NCBI GenBank assembly: GCA_030684815.1
Contig: JAUXXQ010000155.1
Coordinates: forward strand, 1 to 35,474
Origin: Methylobacter sp.
GTDB lineage: Bacteria > Pseudomonadota > Gammaproteobacteria > Methylococcales > Methylomonadaceae
Length of the DNA: 35,474 nt
Reading direction: 5' to 3'
Both the position numbers and the translations under genes were made by a program. The notes under the pieces are model-generated. The model searched no databases and was not told the origin of the DNA. It was given only the letters and a program-made list of their open reading frames with translations. This document shows positions 26,181-34,740 of the stretch, one piece after another. The stretch's first letter is position 1; each line of letters starts with the position of its first letter.

Positions 26181-26684
26181 TTGACTGAGCAGCAGATAAG
26201 CGTTGGAAAAATTTCCGGCGTTTTTGGTATAAAAGGATGGGTTAAGGTATTTTCCTTTACTGATCCAAGGGAAAATATTTTAACTTATTCTCCTTGGTTA
26301 TTGAAAAAAGGCGACGAAAGCAAAATACTCAATGTTGTTGATGGCCAGTTGCAGGGCAAGACCATCGTCGCCCAGCTCGACGGCATTAATGACAGGGATC
26401 GGGCGGCAAGCTTGATGGGTTGGGATGTTTTTATACGCCAGGATCAATTACCGAAAACCGGAAAAAACGAGTATTACTGGTCTGAATTAATCGGCCTGAA
26501 AGTTGAAACCATTGATGGCATTCAATTAGGCGTTGTCGATAGCTTGTTGGAAACAGGCGCTAATGATGTGATTATTGTTCAGGGCGAACGGGAACGGGTG
26601 ATTCCGTTTTTACAAGGACAAACGATAACAACGATTGACCTCAATGCCGGCATCATTATTGTCGACTGGGATCCCGAGTTTTAA
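26181..26684 (+). CDS. rimM: 16S rRNA processing protein RimM
   Basis: RimM binds S19 and assists maturation of the 30S head. The 167-residue product shows the N-terminal [31 protein letters not shown] block and the PRC-barrel C-terminal half with [36 protein letters not shown]. Translation appears to start at a TTG at 26181, 6 bases after the rpsP stop, with no strong ribosome site, so it may depend on translation of rpsP. The stop codon shares one base with the trmD ATG (TAATG), giving further coupling. Confidence 0.95.
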   Translation: MTEQQISVGKISGVFGIKGWVKVFSFTDPRENILTYSPWLLKKGDESKILNVVDGQLQGKTIVAQLDGINDRDRAASLMGWDVFIRQDQLPKTGKNEYYWSELIGLKVETIDGIQLGVVDSLLETGANDVIIVQGERERVIPFLQGQTITTIDLNAGIIIVDWDPEF

Positions 26685-27433
26685 TGACGCTGATGCGCTT
26701 TGACGTAGTCACTTTGTTTCCGGACATGGTAACAACAGCGGCAAGTTGCGGTGTAACCGGCAGGGCAATCGAACGCAGCATTGTCAGTTTGTCGACCTGG
26801 AATCCACGGGATTACACGCACGACAAACACCGTACAGTTGATGACCGCCCTTACGGTGGCGGCCCCGGCATGGTGATGAAGTACCAGCCGCTGCATGATG
26901 CAGTTAGCAATGCCAGGCAGGCGGGCTCTGGAAACGCGAAAGTGATTTATTTGAGCCCGCAAGGCAAGCCGATTACGCAGGCTTTGTTATCGGAAACCTG
27001 CAGCAGCGCCTCGCAGTTGATTTTAATCGCGGGGCGTTATGAAGGCATTGATGAACGCTTTGTCGAGCTGGATTGCGATGACGAATGGTCTATCGGCGAC
27101 TATGTCATCAGCGGCGGCGAATTGGCGGCATTGGTCGTCATTGACGCAGTGACCCGGTTACTGCCCGGCGTGCTCGGTGATGACAATTCAGCGCAGCAGG
27201 ATTCGCACAGCGATGGTTTGCTTGATTGCCCGCACTATACCCGTCCTGAACAAATTGACGGACATACGGTGCCGGATGTTTTATTAGGCGGCAATCATGC
27301 GGATATAAAACGCTGGCGGATGAAACAGGCACTAGGACGAACTTGGCAGAAACGGCCGGATTTGTTAAAAAAAAAGAATTTGAGCGCAGAGCAGGAACAT
27401 TTGCTTAAAGAATTTATTGTGGAGTTGGTTTAA
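26684..27433 (+). CDS. trmD: tRNA (guanine-N1)-methyltransferase TrmD
   Basis: TrmD makes m1G37 in tRNAs that read codons starting with C or with proline, preventing frameshifts. The 249-residue product has [18 protein letters not shown] and the trefoil-knot SAM-binding region [11 protein letters not shown] plus [21 protein letters not shown]. The C-terminal DCPHYTRPE and [13 protein letters not shown] segments are also typical. The ATG at 26684 overlaps the rimM stop; an in-frame ATG at 26693 gives [12 protein letters not shown], the more conserved beginning, and is a possible alternative. Confidence 0.97.
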   Translation: MTLMRFDVVTLFPDMVTTAASCGVTGRAIERSIVSLSTWNPRDYTHDKHRTVDDRPYGGGPGMVMKYQPLHDAVSNARQAGSGNAKVIYLSPQGKPITQALLSETCSSASQLILIAGRYEGIDERFVELDCDDEWSIGDYVISGGELAALVVIDAVTRLLPGVLGDDNSAQQDSHSDGLLDCPHYTRPEQIDGHTVPDVLLGGNHADIKRWRMKQALGRTWQKRPDLLKKKNLSAEQEHLLKEFIVELV

Positions 27434-27449
27434 AAATTAAGGTGTGGTA

Positions 27450-27791
27450 ATGAGCAATATTATTGATGAATTGGAAGCGGAACAACTGAAACAGATTCCT
27501 GACTTTGGTCCGGGCGACACGGTTGTTGTACAAGTTAAAGTAAAAGAAGGCGAGCGTGAAAGAATTCAGGCTTTTGAGGGTATCGTAATTGCTAAACGTA
27601 ATCGCGGCTTAAACTCGGCTTTCACCGTCAGAAAAATTTCTCACGGTACCGGCGTTGAGCGTGTATTTCAAACGCACAGCCCCATCATCAGCGAGATCAA
27701 TGTTAAGCGTCGCGGTGATGTGCGTCGCGCCAAGTTGTATTACTTGCGTGACTTGACCGGTAAAGCGGCACGTATTAAAGAAAAACTTTAA
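27450..27791 (+). CDS. rplS: Ribosomal protein L19
   Basis: L19 sits at the 30S-50S interface of the large subunit. The 113-residue product starts [34 protein letters not shown] and contains [27 protein letters not shown] and [14 protein letters not shown], all typical of the family. The ATG at 27450 is preferred over an upstream GTG at 27444 because it gives the conserved MSNII start. It ends the rpsP operon and is followed by a strong intrinsic terminator. Confidence 0.98.
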   Translation: MSNIIDELEAEQLKQIPDFGPGDTVVVQVKVKEGERERIQAFEGIVIAKRNRGLNSAFTVRKISHGTGVERVFQTHSPIISEINVKRRGDVRRAKLYYLRDLTGKAARIKEKL

Positions 27792-27811
27792 TACGGCTGT
27801 TTTCACGACAC

Positions 27812-27840
27812 AAAAAAGGCAGCTTTGGGCTGCCTTTTTT
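27812..27840 (+). terminator. Intrinsic terminator after rplS
   Basis: GGCAGC (27818-27823) and GCTGCC (27829-27834) form the stem, extended by AAAAAA on the left and TTTTTT on the right, with loop TTTGG. It lies 20 bases after the rplS stop codon and ends the rpsP operon. The A-run also lets it act on the opposite strand. Confidence 0.92.
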
Positions 27841-27922
27841 GTGTCTGGTTAATCAGCGCTTGAGTTTCATTTTTAGCAATCGCTGAGCAGTTGCATAAGC
27901 AACCATTACAGGGCTTGATTGA

Positions 27923-28408
27923 ATGCCGTTTATCATTGAGTGGGTGGAAAAGTGCGAAGGCACCGAGGACGTGGCAAGACTGCAAACCCCGGCCGGACTG
28001 TTTGCTGTCCATAGCCGCCAGGGCGTAATCTACCAAACAGACTGGGAGCTGGGCGATTGCCAGCCGCCATCAACTGAACATGAATTAAACCGCTATTGGC
28101 AACATCCCGACCCCCCTTTCCGCATCAAACTGCTAAAACAAGGCAGCCTCTACAGAAACCGGGTTTGGGCTGCGCTTTGCCAAATACCCTTTGGCGAAAC
28201 CATGACCTATTCGGCCCTGGCCAAAAGCATCGGCTCATCGCCCAGAGCAGTCGGCAACGCTTGCCGGGACAATCCTTATGCGTTGTTTATTCCCTGCCAC
28301 CGGGTCGTTTCCGTATCCGGTATGGGCGGCTATTGCGGTAAAACAGACGGCGATTTAATCGCAGTCAAACATAAATTATTAGCCTTTGAAGCACAGCATA
28401 AAACATGA
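27923..28408 (+). CDS. ogt: Methylated-DNA--protein-cysteine methyltransferase
   Basis: This suicide DNA repair enzyme transfers the alkyl group from O6-alkylguanine or O4-alkylthymine to its own cysteine. The 161-residue product has the active-site motif FIPCHRVV with Cys125, the DNA-binding helix SSPRAVGNACRDNP around 105-118 with the arginine finger, and FGETMTYSALAKSIG before it. It is the single-domain Ogt form without an Ada N-terminal domain. Its stop codon overlaps the xerD start (ATGA), indicating coupled translation. The upstream ribosome site is weak (AGGG). Confidence 0.94.
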   Translation: MPFIIEWVEKCEGTEDVARLQTPAGLFAVHSRQGVIYQTDWELGDCQPPSTEHELNRYWQHPDPPFRIKLLKQGSLYRNRVWAALCQIPFGETMTYSALAKSIGSSPRAVGNACRDNPYALFIPCHRVVSVSGMGGYCGKTDGDLIAVKHKLLAFEAQHKT

Positions 28409-29289
28409 ATGCAACTGTTTTGATCGACCAATTTCTCGATGCAGTGTGGGCGGAACAAGGCCTGAGTGAAAACACACTGTCGGCCTACGGCAGCGATTTA
28501 AGGATTTTCGCCAAATGGCTGGCAGAAAAACCGATGCTGGACGTTGATGGCGCTGATTTATCGAGCTTCCTGGCCAGCCGCTACGAAAACGGCATAGGCA
28601 GCCGGTCTTCCGCACGCATCCTGAGCACATTACGCCGTTTCTACCGTTATTACATCCGCGAAAACAGCATAAAAATTGACCCGACCGCCCTGATAGAAGC
28701 GCCACATATTGGCCGACCATTACCCTCATCGCTATCGGAACATGATGTCGAGTTATTGCTGAGTGCGCCCGAAGTGACGAATACACTGGGATTCAGAGAC
28801 AGAACCATGCTGGAAATGCTCTACGCGACCGGGCTTAGAGTTTCGGAGCTGGTCAACTTAAAATTTGAACAAATCAGCTTTAGGCAGGGCGTGGTCAGGA
28901 TTACCGGCAAAGGCAACAAAGAGCGCCTAGTACCGGTTGGCGAAGAAGCCATGGCCTGGCTGGGCAACTACATGATACAAGCCAGAAAAAGCATTCTCGG
29001 CGAGCGCCAATGCGATTATCTGTTTGTCACCAATCGCGGCGACAGCATGACCCGCCAGGCTTTTTGGCATATCATCAAACGCCATGCCAAAAAAGCAGGC
29101 ATCGACAAAGAACTGTCACCACACACCTTAAGGCACGCTTTCGCCACCCATTTGTTAAATCATGGCGCCGATTTACGCGTCGTGCAATTATTGCTCGGGC
29201 ATTCAGACTTGTCGACCACACAAATCTACACCCACATTGCCCGCGAAAGGCTCAAAGATTTACACTCAAAATTTCATCCAAGAGGATAG
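28405..29289 (+). CDS. xerD: Tyrosine recombinase XerD
   Basis: XerD works with XerC at dif to resolve chromosome dimers, activated by FtsK at the septum. The 294-residue product matches XerD from start (IDQFLDAVWAEQGLSENTLSAYGSDL) to end. The catalytic residues are all visible: Arg145 (ATGLRVSEL), Lys169 (GKGNKERLVP), His240 and Arg243 (SPHTLRHAFATHLL), His266 (LLGHSDLSTTQIYTH) and Tyr275. No phage genes or attachment repeats flank it, which supports a housekeeping role. lpxA begins 5 bases after its stop codon. Confidence 0.95.
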   Translation: MNATVLIDQFLDAVWAEQGLSENTLSAYGSDLRIFAKWLAEKPMLDVDGADLSSFLASRYENGIGSRSSARILSTLRRFYRYYIRENSIKIDPTALIEAPHIGRPLPSSLSEHDVELLLSAPEVTNTLGFRDRTMLEMLYATGLRVSELVNLKFEQISFRQGVVRITGKGNKERLVPVGEEAMAWLGNYMIQARKSILGERQCDYLFVTNRGDSMTRQAFWHIIKRHAKKAGIDKELSPHTLRHAFATHLLNHGADLRVVQLLLGHSDLSTTQIYTHIARERLKDLHSKFHPRG

Positions 29290-29294
29290 CCGAG

Positions 29295-30074
29295 ATGACC
29301 CAAAACATTCACCCAACCGCATTCATAGCGCCTGATGTATCGCTGGGCGACAACGTGATAGTAGGGCCTTTTGCCGTGATAGAAAACGGTGCCGAAATAG
29401 GCGCTGATTGCCAGATAGGCGCCCATGCCGTCGTACATGGCCATGTCAAAATGGGCAGCGGCAATATTTTGCATCCCCATGCGGTCTTGGGCGGCTTACC
29501 GCAAGATACCAGCTTTAACGCCGAAACGGTTTCCTGGCTGATCTGCGGCGACAACAACGTATTTAGGGAGGGCTTTACCGCGCACCGGGCGTCCAAAGAA
29601 AACGCCGAAACGTGCATCGGCTCCGGCTGTTTCTTCATGAACAACAGCCATGTCGCACATGATTGCAGCATCGGCAACAACACCATCTTCGCCAACAATG
29701 TCGCCATTGGCGGCCATGTTGAAGTCGGCAATAACGTGTTCATTGGCGGTGCCGTGGTCGCCCACCAGTTTTGCCGTATCGGTTCTTATGCCATCGTGCA
29801 AGGCACCACCGGACTTAATATGGATGTCATTCCTTTCATGCTGATAGGCGGCCGCCCTGCCCGCCATTACAAATTGAATACCGTAGGACTCAGGCGCGCA
29901 GGCATTACCGGCGAACGCTACAAAGTGTTGTCAGCGGCATTCCGGCTGTTAAAAAACAAACAAAGTCTGGACGATCTGGAAGAAACGGAAGAATTAAGGC
30001 AACTGAAAGACTGGCTGGCAGTTAAATCCAAACGCGGCTTGCATGGTTTTGTTGATGTCTCCATCATCAATTGA
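29295..30074 (+). CDS. LpxA-like UDP-GlcNAc acyltransferase
   Basis: LpxA adds an R-3-hydroxyacyl chain to UDP-GlcNAc, the first step of lipid A synthesis. The 259-residue product is a left-handed beta-helix with many hexapeptide repeats, a GGLPQD segment near residue 66, NSHVAHDCSIGNN with the expected catalytic His122, and the C-terminal helical bundle. The segment equivalent to RESVTIHRGT in Escherichia coli reads FREGFTAHRAS, and the gene is not in an lpxD-fabZ-lpxA-lpxB cluster, so it may be a second, divergent copy. The ATG at 29295 gives HPTA early in the protein as in LpxA. The TGA stop lies exactly at the TTGAC boundary of an inserted element. Confidence 0.85.
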   Translation: MTQNIHPTAFIAPDVSLGDNVIVGPFAVIENGAEIGADCQIGAHAVVHGHVKMGSGNILHPHAVLGGLPQDTSFNAETVSWLICGDNNVFREGFTAHRASKENAETCIGSGCFFMNNSHVAHDCSIGNNTIFANNVAIGGHVEVGNNVFIGGAVVAHQFCRIGSYAIVQGTTGLNMDVIPFMLIGGRPARHYKLNTVGLRRAGITGERYKVLSAAFRLLKNKQSLDDLEETEELRQLKDWLAVKSKRGLHGFVDVSIIN

Positions 30075-30466
30075 CATCCTCCCCCAGCTAAAGCACGGGG
30101 ATACCTGATTACTCAGGAGTGAGTATGTATCTCGCTACTGCCCACTGGTTTCTGCTACTGGCGACATTGTTGCATCGCTCACTTCACAGACTAGCCCCGT
30201 CAGCCCGACGGTTGTTTTATACTTTTTAAGCGGTTATTCAAGACCTCGCACTTGTTGCTTGGTTATCGCTGAAAGTGAATTTGAAGCCTTTTAAATCTTA
30301 AGTTGCCGTCATGGAGAGAGCCGACAGCGTCCCCTGGTAGCGGTTTTGAGCATAACTAAAAGCGTCGCACTAAACAACAAGCTAAACCATTTTGGGGTTC
30401 AGTCTGTTGCCGTGCGAGTCGCTTACATCCCCGCACTAAAGAGACGGGTTTTTTCGCTCATCGGGT
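30071..30466 (+). mobile_element. ORF-less IS200/IS605-like element, copy 1 (possible structured RNA)
   Basis: The element of about 395 bp starts TTGACATCCTCCCCC with a CCCC/GGGG hairpin and a CCTGA/TCAGG hairpin, and ends near CATCCCCGCACTAAAGAGACGGG followed by TTTTTTCGCTCAT. Such ends are typical of the IS200/IS605 group. No transposase, TnpB or IscB is encoded. The roughly 300-base interior aligns with the element at 34741 and keeps stems, for example GCGA/TCGC at 30161-30164 and 30175-30178, plus CCGTC/GACGG about 30196-30210. The exact ends are approximate. Confidence 0.65.
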
Positions 30467-30501
30467 AAAACACGAATGCACTGCGCCGGTTTTGAACAAA
30501 T

Positions 30502-30680
30502 GTAACTGCTCAGTGGTTGTTAAAAATAATGAATTAGAACGCGGATGGCACTGATACCCTCTGGGGCACAAGTAAAACGGATAATCACTGATTAAAAGCG
30601 CAGCCTATTTTAAAAAATCCATGTAAATCCGCCTGATCTGTATTTTCCGCGTTCTATTTCTTTTTTCGTTGAGTAGTTAC
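30502..30680. mobile_element. MITE-2 copy 4 (complete)
   Basis: The left end GTAACTGCTCAGTG (30502-30515) and right end GAGTAGTTAC (30671-30680) are inverted repeats, and inner arms AGAACGCGGA and CCGCGTTCTA extend the pairing. At 179 bp this is the simplest full copy and defines the family. It contains repeated GGAT/ATCC words and no ORF. It lies 30 bases behind the SemiSWEET stop codon. Confidence 0.7.
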
Positions 30681-30710
30681 GAACAAATTAAAATGTTTAC
30701 CGGCCAGCAT

Positions 30711-30986
30711 TCAGTCTTTTTTCTTGTACAGCATATTGTAAACCTTAAAAAAAAGTATTGAGGCGGCCAGCAACAACGTAATGCCATTGGCAAAAATAAT
30801 GGCCTTATCGTCCAAATGAATGCCATAAATAAGCCAACACAGCACACCCAGCGTAAAGCTAATGTACATGCCCAATGAAAGCGATTCCGTATCCCTGGTT
30901 TTAATCGTCAACATCGCCTGAGGCACAAACGAAGCGGTAGTAAGAGTTGCGGCTAAATAGCCAATTATTTCAGCGCTGATTGTCAT
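30711..30986 (-). CDS. SemiSWEET-type PQ-loop transporter
   Basis: SemiSWEETs are the smallest known sugar carriers: three membrane helices that dimerise to form one transport path. The 91-residue product starts MTISAEIIGYLAATLTTASFVPQ, has the PQ motif in helix 1, then KTRDTESLSLGMYISFTLGVLCWLIYG and a third hydrophobic helix, ending KKKD. Starting at the ATG at 30986 is preferred over a TTG at 31016 that would overlap glyA. It follows glyA by 26 bases and may share its transcript, which is odd for a serine-cycle cluster; the substrate is unknown. Confidence 0.88.
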   Translation of the reverse strand: MTISAEIIGYLAATLTTASFVPQAMLTIKTRDTESLSLGMYISFTLGVLCWLIYGIHLDDKAIIFANGITLLLAASILFFKVYNMLYKKKD

Positions 30987-31012
30987 AAATAAGGTGGCCT
31001 TTAAGGGGCAAC

Positions 31013-32266
31013 TCAACTATAAACCGGGAACCGCGCACACAGGTTGCTGACTTTGTCGCGGACGGTGGCAATGACACTTTCGTCTTCGATGTTTTCCATC
31101 ACATCACACATCATGTGTGCAATATCAATCACTTCCGCTTCTTTAAAACCGCGCGTGGTGGGTGCTGGCGTGCCGACACGGATGCCGCTAGTCACAAACG
31201 GCGATTGCGGGTCGTTCGGCACGGCGTTTTTGTTGACGGTGATATGCGCTTTGCCTAAAGCTGCGTCGGCCGCTTTGCCGGTGATGCCCTTGGCAATCAA
31301 CGAAACCAGCATTAAATGGTCATCGGTGCCGCCGGAAACCACGTCGAAACCGCGTTTCATAAACACCGCAGCCATGGCTTGGGCGTTTTTAATAACTTGT
31401 TGCTGATAAGTGCGGAATTCAGGTTGCATGGCTTCTTTAAAGGCAACCGCTTTTGCCGCGATCACATGCATTAACGGGCCGCCCTGAATGCCGGGGAAGA
31501 TATTGGAGTCGAATTTTTTCTCCAGTTCCGGGTTGCTTTTGCACAAAATCAAGCCGCCGCGCGGGCCGCGCAAGGATTTGTGCGTGGTGCTGGTGACTAC
31601 GTCGGCAATAGGCACGGGATTGGGGTACAAACCGGCGGCAACAAGACCTGCAACATGCGCCATATCGACAAACAAATAAGCGCCCACAAGGTCTGCAATG
31701 TCGCGGAAGCGTTGCCAATCCCAGATACGCGAGTAGGCAGAAAAACCGGCGACGATGACTTTGGGCTTGTGTTCCAGCGCCAGCGCTTCAACTTGCGCAT
31801 AATCGATTTCGCCGGTTTCAGGGTGCAGGCCGTATTGGATGGCGTTATAGATTTTGCCTGAAAAGTTGGGTTTTGCGCCGTGGGTTAAATGGCCGCCATC
31901 GGCAAGGCTCAAGCCTAAAATGGTGTCGCCCGGTTGAATCAGGGCCATGAACACCGCCATGTTGGCTTGCGAACCCGAATGCGGTTGCACGTTGGCATAA
32001 TCGGCGCCGAACAGTTCTTTGGCACGGTCGATGGCCAATTGCTCGGCCTTATCGACGAATTCGCAGCCGCCGTAATAACGCTTGCCGGGGTAGCCTTCGG
32101 CGTACTTGTTGGTCAATTGCGAGCCTTGCGCTTCCATAACGCGTGGGCTGCAATAGTTTTCGGAAGCGATCAGTTCGATGTGGTCTTCCTGGCGTTGACG
32201 TTCTTGTTCAAGCGCCTGGAACAATTCATCGTCGAAACCTTGGATAGTCATTGATTTTTTAAACAT
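31013..32266 (-). CDS. glyA: Serine hydroxymethyltransferase
   Basis: GlyA interconverts serine and glycine using tetrahydrofolate. In serine-cycle methylotrophs it condenses glycine with methylene-H4F, the entry point of C1 units. The 417-residue product has the PLP lysine Lys230 in [14 protein letters not shown], the [19 protein letters not shown] start, [15 protein letters not shown] and [16 protein letters not shown]. The ATG at 32266 is used; another methionine (residue 6) is possible. It lies downstream of the glycerate kinase gene with a 165-base repeat-rich gap. Its neighbours, mtdA and gck, suggest it serves C1 assimilation, though it could also be the only housekeeping copy. Confidence 0.97.
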   Translation of the reverse strand: MFKKSMTIQGFDDELFQALEQERQRQEDHIELIASENYCSPRVMEAQGSQLTNKYAEGYPGKRYYGGCEFVDKAEQLAIDRAKELFGADYANVQPHSGSQANMAVFMALIQPGDTILGLSLADGGHLTHGAKPNFSGKIYNAIQYGLHPETGEIDYAQVEALALEHKPKVIVAGFSAYSRIWDWQRFRDIADLVGAYLFVDMAHVAGLVAAGLYPNPVPIADVVTSTTHKSLRGPRGGLILCKSNPELEKKFDSNIFPGIQGGPLMHVIAAKAVAFKEAMQPEFRTYQQQVIKNAQAMAAVFMKRGFDVVSGGTDDHLMLVSLIAKGITGKAADAALGKAHITVNKNAVPNDPQSPFVTSGIRVGTPAPTTRGFKEAEVIDIAHMMCDVMENIEDESVIATVRDKVSNLCARFPVYS

Positions 32267-32289
32267 AGTGCTCTCTCCTGGATTAATAG

Positions 32290-32425
32290 TATTTAGTCGA
32301 TCTGATAGGACGCGGATAGTACAGATTAGACGGATTTACACGGATTTTTTAGGTTGCAGATTCCAAAATAATCCGCTTTATCCGTACCTATCAGTTAAAT
32401 CCGTGTCATCCGTGTTCCTTTTTAT
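32290..32425. repeat. Degenerate ATCCGTGT-type repeat between glyA and glycerate kinase
   Basis: Words such as GACGCGGATAG, ACGGATTTACACGGATTTTTT, AATCCGTGT and CATCCGTGTTC recur in both orientations. They resemble the interior of MITE-2 but lack its termini, so this is perhaps an older relative. No gene is seen in the gap, and the glyA promoter must lie here. Confidence 0.4.
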
Positions 32426-32431
32426 TCAAAG

Positions 32432-33760
32432 TTATGGCCGAATCAACAAGATTTGCAAATCGGCGACATTGGTGCCGGTTGCGCCGGTCATTACTAAGTC
32501 GCCGGATGCTGTTAACGCGCTGTAAGAATCGTTATTTTTAAGTAGTTCAGTTGGATTGATACCCGCTTGCTTCATGCGTTTTAGCGTATTGGGATCAACG
32601 ATGCCGCCGGCCGCATCGGTGGGGCCGTCGCGGCCATCGGTGCCGCCGCTTAGAAATACCCAGTCACCGCTTAAGCCCTGTTGTTCAGCGGCAATCGCAA
32701 ACGCCAGCGCCATTTCCTGATTGCGTCCGCCGCACCCGTTGCCGTTTAAGGTTACCGTGGTTTCGCCGCCTGCCAGTAAAGCTAGCGGCTTATTGACGGG
32801 CAACGCTTTGGCGTAACTAAGCCATTTTTCGGCTTCTGCTCTGGCCTCGCCGGTTAAATGCTCGCTGTACAAATTTGTTTCGTAACCTAATTTTCGGGCG
32901 GCTTCCAGCATTGCGTTGACGCTGATGGTGTTGCTGCCGACCAAGGTATGTCCTGTGGCTTTAAAAATGTCGTCGCCGGGCTTGGGCGTTTCGGCGATAG
33001 CGCCCAGCTGGCCTTGTTGCAGGTGTTGCCTGACGGTGTCCGGCACTTGCTGCCAAATGCCTTTGGCTTGTAAAACGCCAATTGCATCGGCGTAAGTCGT
33101 ATCGTCGGCTATGGTCGGGCCGCTGGCAATGGCGCTTAAATCGTCGCCTACAGGACGTAGGCGAGGGGCGTGAGCAGGAGCGGAAGCTTCGCCTAATACG
33201 TCGGATAAAATGAACGCGTGTAAATGGGCGGGAGCCGCAAGCTTAGCCAAACCACCGCCTTTGAGGTGCGATAAATGTTTGCGCACACAGTTAATCTGGT
33301 TAATGGTCGCGCCTGAGGCCAGCAGCAAATCGGTGGTGGCTATTTTTTCCTGCAGGCTGATTTGGCCGGCAGGATAGGGAATGAGCGCCGAACCGCCGCC
33401 ACTAACCAACACTAAAACCAGTTCATTTTGTTGTGCCAGTTGCACCCGTTCGGCAATCCGTTGCGCCGCTTCCAATCCGGCGGCATCGGGCAAGGGATGC
33501 CCTGCGCCGATGACATCAACATTATCGACGTTAGTTACATTTTCATAATTGGTAATGGCTATGCCTTTGCCCGCGAGCTTGTCGGCCGGAATCATGTCTT
33601 GCGCCGCTTGTGCCATGGCGCAAGCGGCTTTGCCGAATGCGATCAGGTGAACTTTTGCATAACCGTCGAACAGCGCTGGCTCAAGATGGCGCTTAACTGC
33701 CCGATACGGGTCGGCAGCCGCTATGCCTGCCTGAAAAATGCTGAGGGCGTCTTGTCTCAT
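32432..33760 (-). CDS. gck: Glycerate 2-kinase (MOFRL family)
   Basis: This enzyme phosphorylates glycerate to 2-phosphoglycerate, which in the serine cycle feeds carbon toward phosphoenolpyruvate. The 442-residue product (start at the second of two adjacent methionines, 33760) has the GckA/TtuD two-domain layout. The N-terminal domain contains LIAFGKAACAMAQAAQ, VSGGGSALIPYPAG and GATINQINCVRKHLSHLKGGGLA; the C-terminal MOFRL domain carries LLAGGETTVTLNGNGCGGRNQEMALA and FLSGGTDGRDGPTDAAGG. It lies 31 bases after mtdA in the same direction. The pathway assignment rests on the neighbouring glyA and mtdA. Confidence 0.92.
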   Translation of the reverse strand: MRQDALSIFQAGIAAADPYRAVKRHLEPALFDGYAKVHLIAFGKAACAMAQAAQDMIPADKLAGKGIAITNYENVTNVDNVDVIGAGHPLPDAAGLEAAQRIAERVQLAQQNELVLVLVSGGGSALIPYPAGQISLQEKIATTDLLLASGATINQINCVRKHLSHLKGGGLAKLAAPAHLHAFILSDVLGEASAPAHAPRLRPVGDDLSAIASGPTIADDTTYADAIGVLQAKGIWQQVPDTVRQHLQQGQLGAIAETPKPGDDIFKATGHTLVGSNTISVNAMLEAARKLGYETNLYSEHLTGEARAEAEKWLSYAKALPVNKPLALLAGGETTVTLNGNGCGGRNQEMALAFAIAAEQQGLSGDWVFLSGGTDGRDGPTDAAGGIVDPNTLKRMKQAGINPTELLKNNDSYSALTASGDLVMTGATGTNVADLQILLIRP

Positions 33761-33791
33761 CAAGGCTCCAATAGCCCAATGTTACGGCGGT

Positions 33792-34649
33792 TCAGGCCAT
33801 GTCCTTGGCCAACGCAAAGATGTTTTCGGCATCAAAAACCTGTTTGTTATCTTCAAACAATTTGGCGATACAGGCGCGGTGCAAGGCCAATTTTAACGAG
33901 CCGAAACCGATAGCGCCCCAGATAATTTTGCCGCTGCGCAAATTGCCTTTGTCCATCACGTCGGTGCCGCCGATACCGAGAGGCGGCGTGGCGTTGGCGT
34001 CGGCCATCATTTCAATGTGGCTGTTGTGTTGCCATTGTTCGGCGCTAAGCAGTTCTATGCCGGCCGCGCCGGTGGCGAAAACGATGTGGGCGTGTTCAAT
34101 GGCTTTGGCGCGCGCCGCGTTATCGACCGCTTCAACCGGAGTCAGTTCTACACCAAAACGTGCTTTCATATTGTTGCAGGCATGAATGACGCGCTCTATT
34201 TTGCGCCCGGTGATGGACACTTCCGCGCCTTCCATCGCCAGCATGGCGGCGGCGCGCTGACCGACCGGGCCGGTGCCGGCAAGCACGACGGCGTTTTTAC
34301 CGGCCAAAGTGCTGCTTGAGGCCATTTTGGCAACAGCGGCGGCGGCGGTAGTGTTGCTGCCGTTGCTGTCGAGCATCACCGACACTTGAAAGCCGGGGAA
34401 AAAATGTTTTTGCACCGCAATAAATAAGGCTTGCCCTGCCACCATATCACTGCCGCCGACAAAAATGGCGGTATTTTTTTTATCCTTGGGCGCACGGGTA
34501 AATATGGTGCCTTCTACCAAAGCGGTAATATTTTCCGGTGTTAATCCGCCATGCCCGATGACATGATCGGCGCCGCCATCATAGGCGACAACGGTATCGA
34601 AAACTGAGGGGTGCATGTCGGTATCAAATTGGAACAACAGTTTTTTCAT
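33792..34649 (-). CDS. mtdA: NADP-dependent methylene-H4F/H4MPT dehydrogenase MtdA
   Basis: MtdA oxidises or reduces methylene-tetrahydrofolate (and methylene-tetrahydromethanopterin) with NADP(H), linking formaldehyde or formate metabolism to assimilation in methylotrophs. The 285-residue product closely follows the MtdA pattern: KKLLFQFDTDMHPSVFDTVVAYDGGADHV, MLDSNGSNTTAAAAV, the Rossmann turn VVLAGTGPVGQRAAAML, PPLGIGGTDVMDKG and the end KLALHRACIAKLFE...IFALAKDMA. The homologous MtdB is a possible confusion, but the length and motifs favour MtdA. It is the first gene of the mtdA-gck-glyA set, and its promoter lies in 34650-34740. Confidence 0.9.
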   Translation of the reverse strand: MKKLLFQFDTDMHPSVFDTVVAYDGGADHVIGHGGLTPENITALVEGTIFTRAPKDKKNTAIFVGGSDMVAGQALFIAVQKHFFPGFQVSVMLDSNGSNTTAAAAVAKMASSSTLAGKNAVVLAGTGPVGQRAAAMLAMEGAEVSITGRKIERVIHACNNMKARFGVELTPVEAVDNAARAKAIEHAHIVFATGAAGIELLSAEQWQHNSHIEMMADANATPPLGIGGTDVMDKGNLRSGKIIWGAIGFGSLKLALHRACIAKLFEDNKQVFDAENIFALAKDMA

Positions 34650-34740
34650 TAACTCACTCGTGATGGATTAGTTTGCTAGAAATACGGGCATCAAACCGAT
34701 CCATTATACTGGATCTCTGTACATGACAAAAATCAAACCT

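Noticed and set aside
28405-29289. Possible phage integrase marking an integrated element
   Set aside because: The protein follows XerD along its whole length and is coupled to ogt; no attachment repeats or phage genes are nearby.
29010-29294. Extended 5' part of the lpxA frame overlapping xerD
   Set aside because: The extension overlaps the end of xerD in another frame; LpxA homology begins only at 29295.
32267-32431. Glycine or folate riboswitch ahead of glyA
   Set aside because: The leader is made of degenerate ATCCGTGT repeats, and I see no glycine or THF aptamer core.
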